From Anisakis pegreffii (Eukaryota; Nematoda; Chromadorea; Rhabditida; Anisakidae): DNA of 64,000 nt. Below, in pieces: positions 1 through 13,100 of this stretch. The position numbers were made by a program, and so were the translations under genes. How positions within the stretch are numbered: position 1 is the first letter of the stretch; each line of letters begins with the position of its first letter. The stretch is taken from assembly GCA_035041965.1 (NCBI GenBank), contig JAPYMA010002638.1, positions 50,974-114,973 on the forward strand, in the 5' to 3' direction. The notes under the pieces are model-generated. The model did not search any database, had not been told where the DNA came from, and was given only the letters and a program-made list of their open reading frames with translations.

Positions 1-777
1 TCAAGAATTATTGTTTATAGTCATTTTAAGTATTGCTGAATGCTGTTCCGAAGTTGTCATTAAAACAGCATGATGCATGGCTATGTAGAGTACTTAATTG
101 TACGATATTGTGTTTGAATACCTTATGACTCGTGATTACCTCTACTTTTTCGGTGCAATTATTTGTTTAGAATGATGTGGCGCCATAATGTAGCCGTGTG
201 ACCGACTTGCAGTCGCTATATTGTAAAGTATTTCAGATAGGAATTTTGTTATTTTAGGTGTGAAATGATAATAATAGCGACAAATGTCCTATCTGTCTTT
301 ATTCATCAATGTGCGTTACATATTGTAATCATCGTACTTATTTATAAATGATACTTTAAAGAAAAGCTAAAAGAGATATCAGACTTGAAAATTTCGAGTT
401 ATGAAAGTGATATGAAAGTGACATGTCCTTTATTTATTCATTCAAACAGCAAATCCAACTCATTTCGACTTTACGCCTCTCTGTTATCACCAATATCACA
501 TTCTTCCTTCTTCTTTCCACGCAGCTAATGATAATAGTGTTGGTCTGTCTTCATGAAATTCTAATTGATTTATATGCAAGTGATATGATGTTCTTGATGT
601 GATAGCATTATTCTCTGAGAGTATGAATTATTCATCAATTGAACGGTGGCATTGCACAATTTGGTTATTCATTCGAGGTAAAATTGATGGCTGAATCACA
701 ATTTAAGTGGATTGTCACCTTGTAAATTTGATATCTAACAGAAAGAAATTGTAGATCTGTTTCAACACTTATAACAG

Positions 778-805
778 TAATAATACTAGTATACTAGTAT
801 TATTA
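778..805. repeat. 28-bp perfect AT-rich palindrome
   Basis: The 28 bases read identically on both strands, centred on TATA and containing two ACTAGT words. It lies at the start of a TAA-rich tract and is probably simple-sequence in origin. Confidence 0.7.
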
Positions 806-2215
806 GTACTACAAATATTAGTGCTTATAGTAATAACAACGGTAACAGTAATAATAATATTAATATTAATGTAATAATAAAAATAAAATTGGCCTTTAAG
901 TATTTATGCGAGATGTAAAATGAAGATAAGATAAACACCGCACCGCACTGTGTCTACACAGACTCTTTTTTAATTGTACGCATTCCAAACGCAATATTTG
1001 TGTGTTAAATCAAATCAAGTCGTATTGCATCATCTTCTTCCGCAGTTGCAAACGATCAATGTTCATCGCTAAAAAAGATACTGACAATCAAGGATTGCAA
1101 TAATCACTCATCGTCATACCACCTAAGCATCGTCATAATTAATCATAAGATAACGTTGTCCTCGGCTATCAACTGAACTGAGCGTTGTTGATAGATAGAT
1201 ATACACGTGTCTGTGCATTTGTTCCATGACAATGAGTACTGAATAATAGCAGATCGTTACCGGTTAGTAGTGAGTTCAGATAACAATTATCATGCTGTCT
1301 CTTAATAATGCCAGTCTTCGATAGTACATACTTCTTAAGTGATCCAACACGTCATTCTGATGCTCTCTCATTTCTCAGTTAATCATATACAACCATTCGA
1401 AGACGTCTCATTTTCGTAACGTATTCGAACCTCGGTCCAAGAACGTGTTCATCTCGACCATTTCGGCTTACTCCGAAAATTTTCGACACAAATTTGTTTC
1501 TGTTCACAATCCCATTTTATGGATTTTTCGCTATTTTCTCTGTGGGATCAGAGGGTTCGTGGTAGAAATTTGATCGTCTCAGTATTTTATGCTTACAATT
1601 AGTGAACGACTATCACAGAATATTTCTGGCGTTAAAAACAGTTTCCTTTTGATTATCACAGCTCGTCATGATGTTTCTTCATTCTATGTGTTCGTGAAGG
1701 GATATTTGCGATTATTTCATTTGTAAGAAAGTCTAGAAGTGATTATCAGAGATGTCTAAGTTCAGGACCCAGGAAGAAGTTTTTTTTGGCTCTCAGAAAA
1801 AATCATCATTCAACAGCCGGAGTTAGGGCCTGTACGATGGTTTTTTCGGTATTCGGAGCAGAGCATAGGAAATTGCGGAACTGAATTTTTTTCAAAAGAG
1901 CTGAATTTTTCAAAAACACGAATACGAAGCCGAGTTTTTAGAAATGTGGAGCCAAAGATGCAGCCGAAGGCAAAATTCTAAAATTGCGAAGCTGGAGTCG
2001 GAGCCGAAATCGTAATCGGAGCTGGGCCAGTTTTTTCAAATGAAAGATCGCTGATGATTACTTAAGAGATTTCTTTAGAAGGTTCCAGTGATGTATCTAT
2101 TCCAAATAAACTGTTTTGTTCGGCCAAAAGAGAGTGAGGATGCTTCAAAATTGGGGATGCAAAAACGAAACAATTTAAGCGGTAGAACAGAACGGAACAG
2201 CTTTGGGATTTTTGG

Positions 2216-2705
2216 TAGGGATTGTACAAAGAAGACAGATTGGAACAGTTTAAGAGCAAAAAAGCTCAAAAAAGTGCTATCTGCGCAAATTGAAAAGGAC
2301 TATGACGTTAAAATGCGCAAAATATATTCGATATATCATTCCATTTTAAGTAGCGATTGTTACTTAAAGTAAGTCTAACCGGTCGAGTGGCTGTTTGTCA
2401 AATGTTTGCACGAATGATCAAATCTTCTTACGAATCCTACCACTTCACTTCACTTTCATTCAGACGTTCGTTTGCTGTTGTGTCTGTTTGACGACCGAAA
2501 GCACTACCATCGTCTCGTCTGTCGTCTACATTTTAAATTATACTTGAATCGCTTTTGTAACCTTTTATTTTTGAATAGTCATTATAAAATAATAGAAGGC
2601 GTTCATTCAATTCAAGATTACGTATTCAATAATATTCTCCCCACGAACCACATTCGGAACCTTTTCGCACATCTTAAACTGTTCCATTCTGCTTGTTTGT
2701 ACAAT
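2216..2705. repeat. Diverged inverted repeat pair
   Basis: About 40 bases near 2216-2258 resemble the reverse complement of about 2665-2705. Both arms contain GGATTGTACAAA and GGAACAGTTTAAGA in the same order. They are separated by about 400 bp. This could be the edges of a decayed mobile element. No coding remnant was recognised between the arms. Confidence 0.45.
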
Positions 2706-4589
2706 CCGTGGGTCCACAAACTGTATGCTTTGAATATTGGTGGTGTTGAACAAGAAGTGAGGCGCAATCCTTTCTTCGTTGCTGATATGATGGCAGTAAG
2801 TGAGAGCAAACTTCGGGATGCATAAATGAATAGATGCATGCAAAATGATTTCGTGAATGATATTCGATTTTCAACAATTCCCTCTCGGTTCATTCTTATC
2901 ACTGGAATACATCCACACGTTCAATAGTATGATGCAGCATTTATTTTTACTGATAGTTCCGATTGATAGCAAATTCATTTTTATAATAGATAGGTCGTGA
3001 TTACGTCATGACTATATTACGAGCAGTTCATTGAAATCAACGTTTTAAAGCAGCTTTCATTGAGTTTAATTGAGATGGTGTGTGTACACATGATTTTTTC
3101 AGTTCCACTGAGCACTACTACTGGATACGTAATAATTAAAAAATTTGGTGAAAAACTCATAGGAGTTAGTCAAGAACGTAATCTTCTATCGCCTATTTAT
3201 GGGATGTATTTACGAGATTCTACTGTGTAAACGTGTACCATATTCTTAAGATTCGGTAATTGAAGGCCGAATTCGGATATTCTGAAAGAAAAATACGATA
3301 AGAATCGCTACTCGGCTGAGAAATGAGAAAATTTCAAATTGAATAAAATTTTACGAAGAGGGCAATTGAATTTGATGGATATGTATGTACATGGGATATA
3401 AACAGTTGAAATGAAGAAATAGTTTTTGGTTTTTGGAAGACAGTTTGGGTCGAAAAAAATGAGTTTTTTTTTTGTAAAACGAAATCATATGTCAAACGGT
3501 TTTAAGAAACTTCGATTGCAAACATTTTTTGAGAATGTTGGGAATAATGCAATGCATAGAATAGCTATTCTATGAAGGTGAAATGGAATGAAGCATCGAA
3601 ATCTATCTTACAATTAAAATAATATTGCTCGTTGAATGTATTCTGTTGCATCATTTTAAATAGTGTATGATTCAGCAACGAGTATCGATCTCCTGTCTCT
3701 ATAGCATTCAAGTTCAAGCCATCTTCTACTTTTCCAAACGTATCGTTATTTATTACAATTGCTTCAAAACAAGAATCTTAACTTCTCCGGCGATCAATTC
3801 ACGAAAAACCAATATCTATAAGGCATGGTCCTGTACGATCTTAGTGCATCGTAGCATACATGAAACGTCCGTGGAGGAAAACTGTGTAGGCAGTCGAAAG
3901 ATAGTATAAGCACTTGTGATACGGACGGCTCTATTGATGTGAAAAACCTTGGATCTATGAAGAGTTCGAAGACTAGCGCGTGGAATGATAAGGTGGCCAT
4001 CAGATGCGTCTGAAGATTATCACATCAGAGCTGTTTCGCACTAAAACTTTCAGATGGAGACTCAAGCGTTGGTTAAAAACCACCAATGCTACATATGAAC
4101 TGTTTGCTAGATATCACCAATCTGTCATCGACCATCAACCATTTCTCAGTTTCATTGTCATCAGAAATGAAACTTTATCAATGCAATATGAATGAGGCAG
4201 TCACTGAACAAAAAAGAGAAATCACATAGCATCAACGGTATTCCCCAGACCGCTTTTCATCGGACCAGTATTTGTACTATGCTATCCAAAACGATTTCGT
4301 CGGCTTACTTTTGAAAATGATGAAGAGCAGCAGAATTGGCTTGAAGATGGATTCATCTCAAAAGACCCGGTCCTTTAACGGAGCAGAATCAAACATTCAC
4401 CCAACTGATAAGGAATACAGATCAAAAATGATCAAATATTTGATGATGGCCTGTGTGTGCATTAAGGATCAAAAATATTTGAGACTTCTAATCTTATCAT
4501 GAAAATTTTTATCTCAAAAAATTTGACAGCAAATATCTACCAATCTAATAAATGAAGAGAACAAAAGTCAGTGTTCGAATATGTTAGAA

Positions 4590-6345
4590 AAGGGATTCTC
4601 ATGAAGAAAAATTACCCTTAGAGGTAATTTGGGGGTGTCAGGGGGTTGATGAAGGTGCAGGGAAATTAGTCTTTCGTGCAGTTATATTATGACAACGTTG
4701 GCGTTTTTTTTTCACTTGGGTATGTGTATACGCTGTTCACTCATAGCAGCATTCGCCTTTCTCCTAATTTGTTAGTATCATGAGCTCATTTGGGCCTAAA
4801 AAGAAGTCAGTTTAAAGTAGACACAAGCATTGTGCAAAGACTAAGTCAACAGCATTTCGCCTATTTCCAGTACAACTTGATGAATCAACGGTTGTTCGCA
4901 GTGCTGCTATGCTCAAAATGTGTTTTTTTCAAACACAACAAATGAAGAGTTTCTGTTTTGCTCGAGATTGCAGGCAACCACCAAAGCTGCACATCATTTA
5001 AAAGAAGAGACACTTTTTTTTGAGAAATTCCATTGGCATAGCGTTTGGCAATAGTGCATGGATGAAGCAGCGGCTATGTTAGGAATGAAGTCGGGATTTC
5101 AAGCAGTTGTGAAAGAGCGTTTTCCAACTGTGAAATTCACATCTTTTCAAAATGTAACGATACGGATGCCAATCAACAACAGGTCCTTTTTCACACAGAT
5201 GCTCGATGGTTATCGAGTGCTTATCTTTCACAAACGGTTATCTCGAGGGCGTGTCGTCGAGCGTTTCTCCGACCTGAGCAATGAATTTGAAGTATTTTTC
5301 AAGGCTCAGAATAAGCCGAAATTCAAAGAATTTCTGAAGGTGATGGATCATTGATACGTTTTGCGTATTTGGTAGACATATTTGAACACCTTAATGAACT
5401 CAACATGTAAACGTAAGGGAAGAGTGGCGGTATGATAAGGTTTATTGATTGCTTGAAGGCTTTTATGAAGAAACTGGAGAACCGGATAAGGAAGGCAAAG
5501 ATGAACAATGCTGCAATATCCGAAAAACTCTTGATGCGGGAAGAGACGGCGAGTTGTTACCAGAAACACAAAAAATTGAAATTTTGGACCATGGACCATG
5601 CAGCATTGGAAAATGCATTAAGGAATTATTTTCCGGAACTGAGTGATGACGATTTGGGTTTAGTGAGGAATCCATTCGAAACGTCGTGGAAATAATCTCT
5701 GATGATATACCGAACGAATTTTTGGAGCTCAAGAATGATTCGAACACGGGGGAAGTTTTCGACGAGAAGCCTTTGTCAGAGTTCCGGCCTCTAATGATTG
5801 GATCACATCCGAACGCGTCCGAAAAAGTTATGTGGGTTGTTCCGTTATCGTTCGTGTCAACTTATTTATGATTTTTGACAATTTTACTTCTGAAAACAAA
5901 GTTACTGGTAGTTGAAAGCGACTTGCGTTGCGTTCCTTCAAATGTGTTTCTTCATATCCAAAAATCGGTCAATGATGTATGTTCTGCTTCATGCTCCCAT
6001 TAAGCACAAACTTGATTCACTTTCGTGACCTCGAAAAGAATTCCTCAAATTTTCATCGCATCTTCCATGAAGAAATGAAATTGTTGATTGATTTCATTTT
6101 TTTCACTGCTTTTCATTGTTAATTGTTGAGATTCATATTGTTCCTGTAGTTGATAAATAAAGTTATAAAAGTACTTGTCTCCTTCCAGAAAATTGAGTTC
6201 TTTTACGCCTCTGGGGAATTTGCGGGCCAGTTTTCCATTTGCTCCTGACGTTATGCGTGGAATTAGTAAGTTCTTGTAGCGGGAGAGGGAGGGGGTAATG
6301 ACGGTCTGCGAAGGACAATGGAGCACCCGAGCGTGAGAACCGCTA
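4590..6345 (+). mobile_element. Decayed hAT-family DNA transposon
   Basis: A degenerate transposase fossil (4855-6003) lies between short imperfect terminal inverted repeats. The left end carries GGGATTCTC and the right end GAGAACCGC, so both ends read G-G-(T/A)-TTCTC inward. Flanking 8-bp sequences TGTTAGAA (4582-4589) and CACTAGAA (6346-6353) agree at 6 of 8 positions and resemble the TAG-centred 8-bp target duplications of hAT elements. The right 150 bp is closely related to short elements at 51491-51695 and 56084-56406. The sub-terminal sequence near 4621-4680 matches the other end of the 51.5 kb element. The exact borders are inferred. Confidence 0.72.
4855..6003 (+). pseudogene. hAT transposase fossil (ZBED5/SCAND3-like)
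   Basis: Translation in shifting frames recovers the catalytic-core order of ZBED5/SCAND3-type hAT transposases. First comes QLDEST with a following hydrophobic stretch (about 4870-4985). Next is AAAMLGMKSGF, corresponding to the family's DGAPAMLGKKSGF block (5070-5105), then LSRGRVVERF (about 5238-5268; the family's usual WLSRG has lost its Trp region). After that come YLVDIFEHLNELN (about 5367-5405), FPELSDDDLGLVRNPF (about 5630-5680) and LSEFRPLM...SEKV...SFVSTYL (about 5773-5868). The final block is VVESDLR...IQKSV...SH (to 6003). Stops and frameshifts separate the blocks and CESGF after VSTYL is lost, so no transposase can be made. The N-terminal BED-finger part was not recognised. Confidence 0.85.
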
Positions 6346-8648
6346 CACTAGAACGATTATGATGTGGTAGCGTAGCGAGTAAACATTATTCTTTTATCAG
6401 CTTAAACAATGATAGATCAAGGTTTTCATGTACCCTAGAGCTCATCATACTGTTCATGCACCATCGAACACATGTGCTTACATTACGCACCATGCGTTCC
6501 CTGTGTGTGTCAGTTCCCGTTTTAATCTTAATCGTTTCTATGGAATTCAGTAAATTTCAGTTCAGGAGCAGATAGCCTTTTCGTGCATGAAATGCTCATT
6601 TTCATGTGAAATTGAGAATGATATATGACGGATTTTCAGCAAAAAATGTTGACAGACAAATATTCACTTGATTTACTTCAGACTTAGCGATAATGACATA
6701 TCAGTGTTCAAATGTCAGAAGTTCGATGCTTATTAAATCACAGACTGTCGTCGGTATTTTTTTTAGCGCATGATGCAAAATTTCACAGACGACAATGAAA
6801 TAGTTCCGGCCGCATAAAACTGTTCATTTTGAGGCATAGGTACGAGGAAGAAAGAGTCATTGCTCGTCGTCCGCTGAAAAGATACTATCTTGCAAAAAAT
6901 TATGTTTTTTGTTGAATTTTGATGATTAATTGAGGTACAGTTTCATTTAGAATTATAGTCACATCAGACACCTAAACGACCACTATAATAATAATGATAA
7001 TAAAAACCAATTTCAGAACGATGAATTCTTTTGAAATGCTCCATTCTCCGTTCAGTGTGAAAAGAATGTTTTCGATATCATTTGAGATGTTAACAGCTCT
7101 CCACGAACCACGTCTTGGTACTGATCATTTTCTGTTCACATTTATCAACGCGACTGTTTTCGTACAATGACTTATTCGAATGATTCACTTGACCTATTCA
7201 CTAATCGATTCACTGCATGTCAATGATATTATTTAATCCCGCAAAATTTGGCCACTTCCAATATTGAAGATCGGAAAGCGATGAAATGAATCTGTTAATA
7301 AATTACGTTTCGACATTTCAAAAATGTGTCTTCACTATTTCCTCTATTCAGTCTAAGAATTATTGGATGCATACATCCGGTTATGTTATTTTTTCCATCT
7401 AAAAAATGCGGATAAAACGTGCACAAACTCATTCACTGCAATCATTCTACATTAATCTTATTCGTAAGTAATCTATTTCACGTCTTCATGCAACTAACTC
7501 ATCGTTGTTATCTCGTCGTTCGAATCAGACTCACCATTTCATCAGTTTCATTATGTCACTCATCAATTCTTTGTCAATTTGTCTTATATCTAAGGAACAT
7601 TCATTTTGATGTTGATTGACACATCCACAAAACATCCTTTGGTAGTTTTGTGGAACGAGTTGGATTTAATGTTTGTCATTAATTTCATTGCAGCATCTTC
7701 GATCACGTATCAGTAGTTTTGTTGATTTCATCTTATCTTATTGATCTTTTGAGCGTTTGCACTTTGAAATTTTTACAGCACTTCGGGTTGACAATTCAGC
7801 TTATAAAACAATCAAATGAGAAATCGTTCTATTTTATTTTTACGAAATTATCGTTTATGATTTGATCATTCTTTGGGGAAGTATTGGTTACGATTGCTTT
7901 ATCAGATAGAAACTGCTATCATCCGCAAATGGTCAACAAATACTTTTCATCACGAAAATTAGTGGTCAGGGAACGTCGGGTTATCAAGCCTTCTCAATGT
8001 TTATTTCATTTAGGGAAACTCATATTGAAGGGTAGCTTGATTTGGAAGCAGTGAGGTATTTAATGTGCCAAAATAGACCGCTCTTGAGTAAAATTAAGAT
8101 TGCTGATTATTCATTTAGTAAAACTGCTTCAGTCTTACAGTTGGGTTCCATTTTCGACATGTATTAACTTTTTCAAAGCATCAGGACGAAATTTGCAAAG
8201 CTTTTATCGGGTTATAAACTTTTAAATGCCACAAAAAACTTGTCGTGTTGAAGAGTTGTTTGGCATGAATTTTTTCGGTCGTCTTCTTGAGATAATCGCT
8301 TCAGTTTCCTCATTGACAATGCGTTATGGTCATTGAGGCAAGCGACTTGTCTTTGCTTGTTACCAAATTCTTATATCATCAATTCGAATACTCTTACTTA
8401 TGAGAATATTCAGCATTCAATATAAAATCGCTTCCCGAGCAAATTTTTCTTGCGAAACTCGGAGCAAAAATCGACCTTTACCGAGGCACGAAATTTTGGA
8501 TTATCTTTCGTTTGCCCGGTCAAGTTGTCAAATGGTCGATTATTGCTGAATTATGTACCGCAGCAGTTCGTGTGCTAAGCCTAACCTTCAGGTTCGGATG
8601 CACTATGCTAAAAATTGTACATTCAAATGATAATTGCATGCCTTCAGA
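6346..8648. other. Intergenic, no gene seen
   Basis: No domain-bearing frame or exon chain. The sequence is AT-rich and without obvious tandem structure. The final few hundred bases should contain the promoter and outron of the secreted-protein gene starting at 8649. Confidence 0.5.
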
Positions 8649-10182
8649 ATGAGCAACGTTTTACTGAATATTTATATTTGTACACTACTGCTGTTGTGCA
8701 CCTCAATAAATGCGAAATCAGTGGCAAAAAACTCAATAATAGATGACGACATGAGCGCTTCTGAACTTATCGATAGTTTTTTGGAACGCGCCAAGACCAA
8801 CACTGCACATCACCATCACAGATCACACAGGTTATTTCATACTCGTACATTTTTCGTTCTCTTATACACCTCTTTCTTCCATTACTAAAAGTGTGCAGTG
8901 AAAATGTTGAATATTGCTTGGATAGTTTCGATTGTTTTTTAGTTGTGGTTTAACAGTCATCTAGAAAAGATGCATTCACCTGAAATTAAATGAAACCATA
9001 AAATCTGAAGCAAATGCTAATCTTAATGGATGTTTAAGACTTTGTTCAATTTTGACCATAGCAATGTACCTGCGAGCTGGCGTTTCTTATAACTCAGTGC
9101 TACTGTGATCCACGATAAATTATGCATTCTGGCTCTTTACTATTGTTGCTACGGTCACTCATGCTCTTTTTTATGTGCTTTAAGATGAACTTTTGAATTT
9201 TGTAATCATCGTAAAGGCATTCGCATACCGAATTTTAAAAATAAATAACTATGTGAATGAAACATTGTAGGCGTCACAAATTAGCAAATGACCGTGTACA
9301 CCTCGTGGGTGTGGATAAGGATGGTCGTGAGTATGTGAACTGCGTCAAGAGTGTTAATGGAAGTCAAGCAACGGTAGCACTCCCGTCTTCTGATCATATC
9401 GTTGATTCTACTGTATATTTAATCTTTCCCGTCATTCAGCTGAAAGTCTCGTTTGTAGGCGTGATTCACTACCACCATATAGGAACAGGCATGCAATGCT
9501 CAATGGTTTCTGCTATTGCTAGCAGAGAAAGAGTGATCGAGTGATGTATGTATGATGGCAGTTTTATTGCAGCTAAAACGATGCTATAGGCCACAGTTTG
9601 AGGACATGCGAGTTGGATGTTACGTAGTATGGGATGTTAAAAAGCAGTTAGTGGTTCAAGATTGCTGGGTGCAGCAAGCGGTACGAACTAAATTTCATTG
9701 AATTCTTTATTAGTGCAATAAATGATACGAGAACTGAATAATCCCATTGAAATAATTTGTATTCTATTTGAAATCATTCATCTGATTACAGCATTCATCA
9801 AAGAAGAACCTTTCAGTCTGAAGTGCTTGACAGTCGTCAATCATAGAAAGTGATTTGAACATTTAATTAAATTCGTGATGTTAGCCAGAAAATTGAAAAC
9901 GTTGATTAATATGTTAATTCGTGATGTTGTCCAAAATTGAGTGAATGTTAAAGCAAAATTGATAGTAAAAGTTGGGTACTAATGTTATCCAGTAATAGCA
10001 TAAAGTATTATCATCCAGAAGGATTTATGATAATAAGTACTAATCATAATATGTGACAGATATCAATGAATAACTGCGAAGATCGACGATGCGTTGCGAA
10101 GAAGAGTACGTTCTGCTGTTGCTATGGGCATGGCTGCAATGAAGAATTCAATCTATCGAATAATTTATACGAAAGTTTATAG
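8649..10182 (+). CDS. Secreted activin type II receptor ectodomain-like protein
   Basis: Exons 8649-8830, 9271-9412, 9573-9680 and 10060-10182 join in phase to give 184 residues. The ATG follows a CCTTCAG acceptor by one base, suggesting trans-splicing. Residues 1-22 are a signal peptide (hydrophobic core CTLLLLC). Residues about 23-64 form a short acidic then His/Arg-rich segment (HHHHRSHRRH, with an RSHR furin-like site). The rest has ten cysteines at 85, 112, 124, 139, 150, 155, 163-165 and 170. Their layout, RCY...GCY..W...DCW...NC...RC...FCCC..GCNEEF, is that of the activin/BMP type II receptor ligand-binding domain (Activin_recp, three-finger fold). N90-G-S is a possible glycosylation site. 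The frame stops 14 residues after the last Cys. No transmembrane or kinase exon is visible before the convergent PUF gene. Likely an extracellular TGF-beta-family ligand binder or a family relative of unknown role; a truncated receptor is the main alternative. Confidence 0.78.
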
Positions 10183-13100
10183 ATTCGAATAGCTAACCGA
10201 CACTTTAGGTATTTGTGGCTCGTTGATGAATATTTCCAGTCGAAACATATTCAGATCAATGAGTTTACGAGAAATTCACTTCTGTTAAATGCGAATACTA
10301 GTGATTGTCTTCAAATCAACGTTATTCAAATTTAGCGGTCAGTGATGCAAAAGTAACATTAGAGTGATGTGGTTAGCACCGTATACTATTTATTGTGTAA
10401 TGTATAAATGTTGCTTTATCTATTACTATATTAATAATTATTTCCTGTACATTGGACAAATTAGATGTTTTTGATCTTGAATTTCATTTATCACATAATA
10501 CATCATGAAACTTGGAACGATCATTGATAGGAACGAATTCATTAGAGATGAGGTTTTACAGTTGTTTTCGATAGACTGCTCTCAACGAATCTAGTGGTTA
10601 CAGGAATGTATGAAATGTCACCTCATCTAGAAATGAGGCTCATTAACGACGTTTGGTGATGTATTATGACTGATTAATTATTGTTATATGCTGATGACCA
10701 AGTAAATTGACTGATGATATTTCATCAGATTTATGATCATTTCAAAGCGTTTCTGTTTGATTGGTGCACGAATTTTAGAATAATTCAGCGCTGGAACATT
10801 CACTATTTTTCTCAATCCTGTTTTCAGTTGAAAATAAAACGGAAGCGAGATATTTGGATAAGATATAGCTCATCGATATAAACAAAAATCACCATTTCTC
10901 TTCAAACTGAATCATTACAAATTTATTGGTCAGCCAAATGTTCAGAATAAAATTAATAGTTCAGTTATTTCCATGAACTTATTTCATTAATATTGAATAT
11001 GCTTGCACTGTACAATATCGTACACTAGCAGTGTGTCTGTTGTGCTTCTCATCGTTCACCTGTAATCAAATTAAGTATTCTCGAAGACCAAATCCATACT
11101 TACTGTTAGAGTCATGCATTCCGGATGATAACATTATTACCGTTATCATAATTCATTATCGTAAAAAAATTCTCATTGGTAGAGAAATAAATTTCGATCA
11201 AAGCAAACTGAGTTTTATCATTTGACTGGTCTTCGAGTTGAACAAAAGTAATTGGGTTTTTCGAGAGTTAATGAATTGTATTTCAATTCGAATAGATATT
11301 CAGAGGTTGATATTACTCTTTTAAATCATAAAATTATGTATATTATCCAATATTGTTGTGCAACTGTTCATTCCCTTCATACCAATAATCTTGTGCAATG
11401 TTTTACGAACCATTTCTGAGCATATTTATAAAGCATAATTTCTAATATACCCATAATCAGTCTCTCCTAAATCGAATCGTAAAAACAATGATGGTGATCA
11501 CAATAAAATATTTAGTTGATTAGTTGCTCATGTCAATAACGAGCACTTATTTGATCCTCTTCAACTTGAACACTAAGCACTACAAATTCGTGAGTCAAGA
11601 ATAGTTTGTAACAAGTAAAGTGATGGAATACTGCGATTCGGATGGATATGACTGTGGTCTGGTTATTTGTGTAACGACTTATAAGGTAACGAGATATCCA
11701 ATCAAACAGATGAGTTTTATCAACAAACATTTTTAAATAATATATTATATGAAGAATAGAAACGAAATTAGGAAAGAGAAGAAGATAAAGATAACGGTAC
11801 ATAATATGAATGATTGAAGAACATCACGCGAAATATTTCTGTAAAAGTATAAATAGTGTAAAGTTCATTATAATAAAAATACACTAGTTTAATGCTTATT
11901 GATTCCTACAAATGAAGAAAAGGACTGTGTGGATAACAGGAAGTTGAGGAGGTTCGGCAGAAAGTCGGGGATTGATCAGCTACAAAATTAGTCTGTTTGC
12001 ATACAACAACCGATGATGATGACAATTAATACAACAAACAAACAAATAAACAAATAACAATCTCTCTGAACACCAACATATCAATAACGTACAATCTTCT
12101 CTAACCCAATCAATCGAAATACAACAAAGTATTATACAATAATATATAATTATAATAATACATGGATGATGAAAATCAGTAAAAATTTATAAAAATAAAC
12201 CAATAATATAGATATATTTATGTATTTATGTATGTACTTATAAAATTTAATACTCTACAAAACAAAAGCGAATGCAAATACGAATGAAAACAACAAACGA
12301 ATTAATTCATCAACGATGATGAATTGAATGTTACGTGATGTTATATCTTATAATGAACGCCATCAAACAGCCAGTTAATGAATTAATCTTTAACAATAAC
12401 GATAATCAAATTAACAAATGTGACTGTAATCAAATACACCAAAAATAAGGCGACCTACTGAGATGATACAAAAAATGAACAATAGTATGAGATGAAACAA
12501 ATATGTGTGTATGTATGTAATAAGACTGTTGCTGCGAGTGAGCCGTGTCTAAAACAAAACAAACCAACCGACATATGTATATTTTCATAAAATTTACTGA
12601 TATTATACAAATCAACATCAGAACACATTCTTAAAAATATTCGATCGTAATCATCAACAACTAAAAACCAGTTATCATCCCATTTTCTTTGCCTTTTCTA
12701 ACCACAAAATACGCCAATTTCCGATTCGTATATGAAAATAGCAAATAAATCACAACGAATGAAAGCGAATCAAATAAGGAGTCAGCCCATCTTACAACCA
12801 TAATTTACGTTACTCCCAGGGGTATTTATCAGTGAATATGATTATTATGAATTTTTTTCAATTACCACACTGAAAACGCTTTGAATATTTATTTCATGCG
12901 AACCACTTAGTAGAAATGTCAACAAAGAGAGGCTTTCAATCACGAACCTAAAATTAAAACTTGAATCAGTGATCTGATGAGCTTTTGAAATGAAAAGACC
13001 AAAGTGAACCTACAATCATCAGACACATAAAATCCTCCAAAAGCTGGATAAGGTTGTGGGATTAAGATGAGATCAATAGTAGAACTTATTCTAATCTGAT

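Larger units (their letters stand above)
1..4589. other. Intergenic, no gene recognised
   Basis: No open frame here shows a recognisable domain or a chain of plausible exons. The stretch is AT-rich with runs of TAA/TTA (about 778-880), a tract of GGAGCCGAA-like degenerate units (about 1830-2035), and poly-T/poly-A runs. Frames at 2088-2372 (+), 2472-2825 (+) and 2607-2843 (-) are open but match nothing I know and have no flanking exon structure. It may hold upstream regulatory DNA or old transposon remains. Confidence 0.5.

Noticed and set aside
2472..2843. Overlapping open frames on both strands near 2.5-2.8 kb
   Set aside because: Open on both strands at once with no recognisable family; more likely remnant or chance frames around the inverted repeat.
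4004..4502. N-terminal part of the hAT transposase
   Set aside because: The frames here do not align with BED-finger or N-terminal hAT sequence and lie outside the inferred left end.
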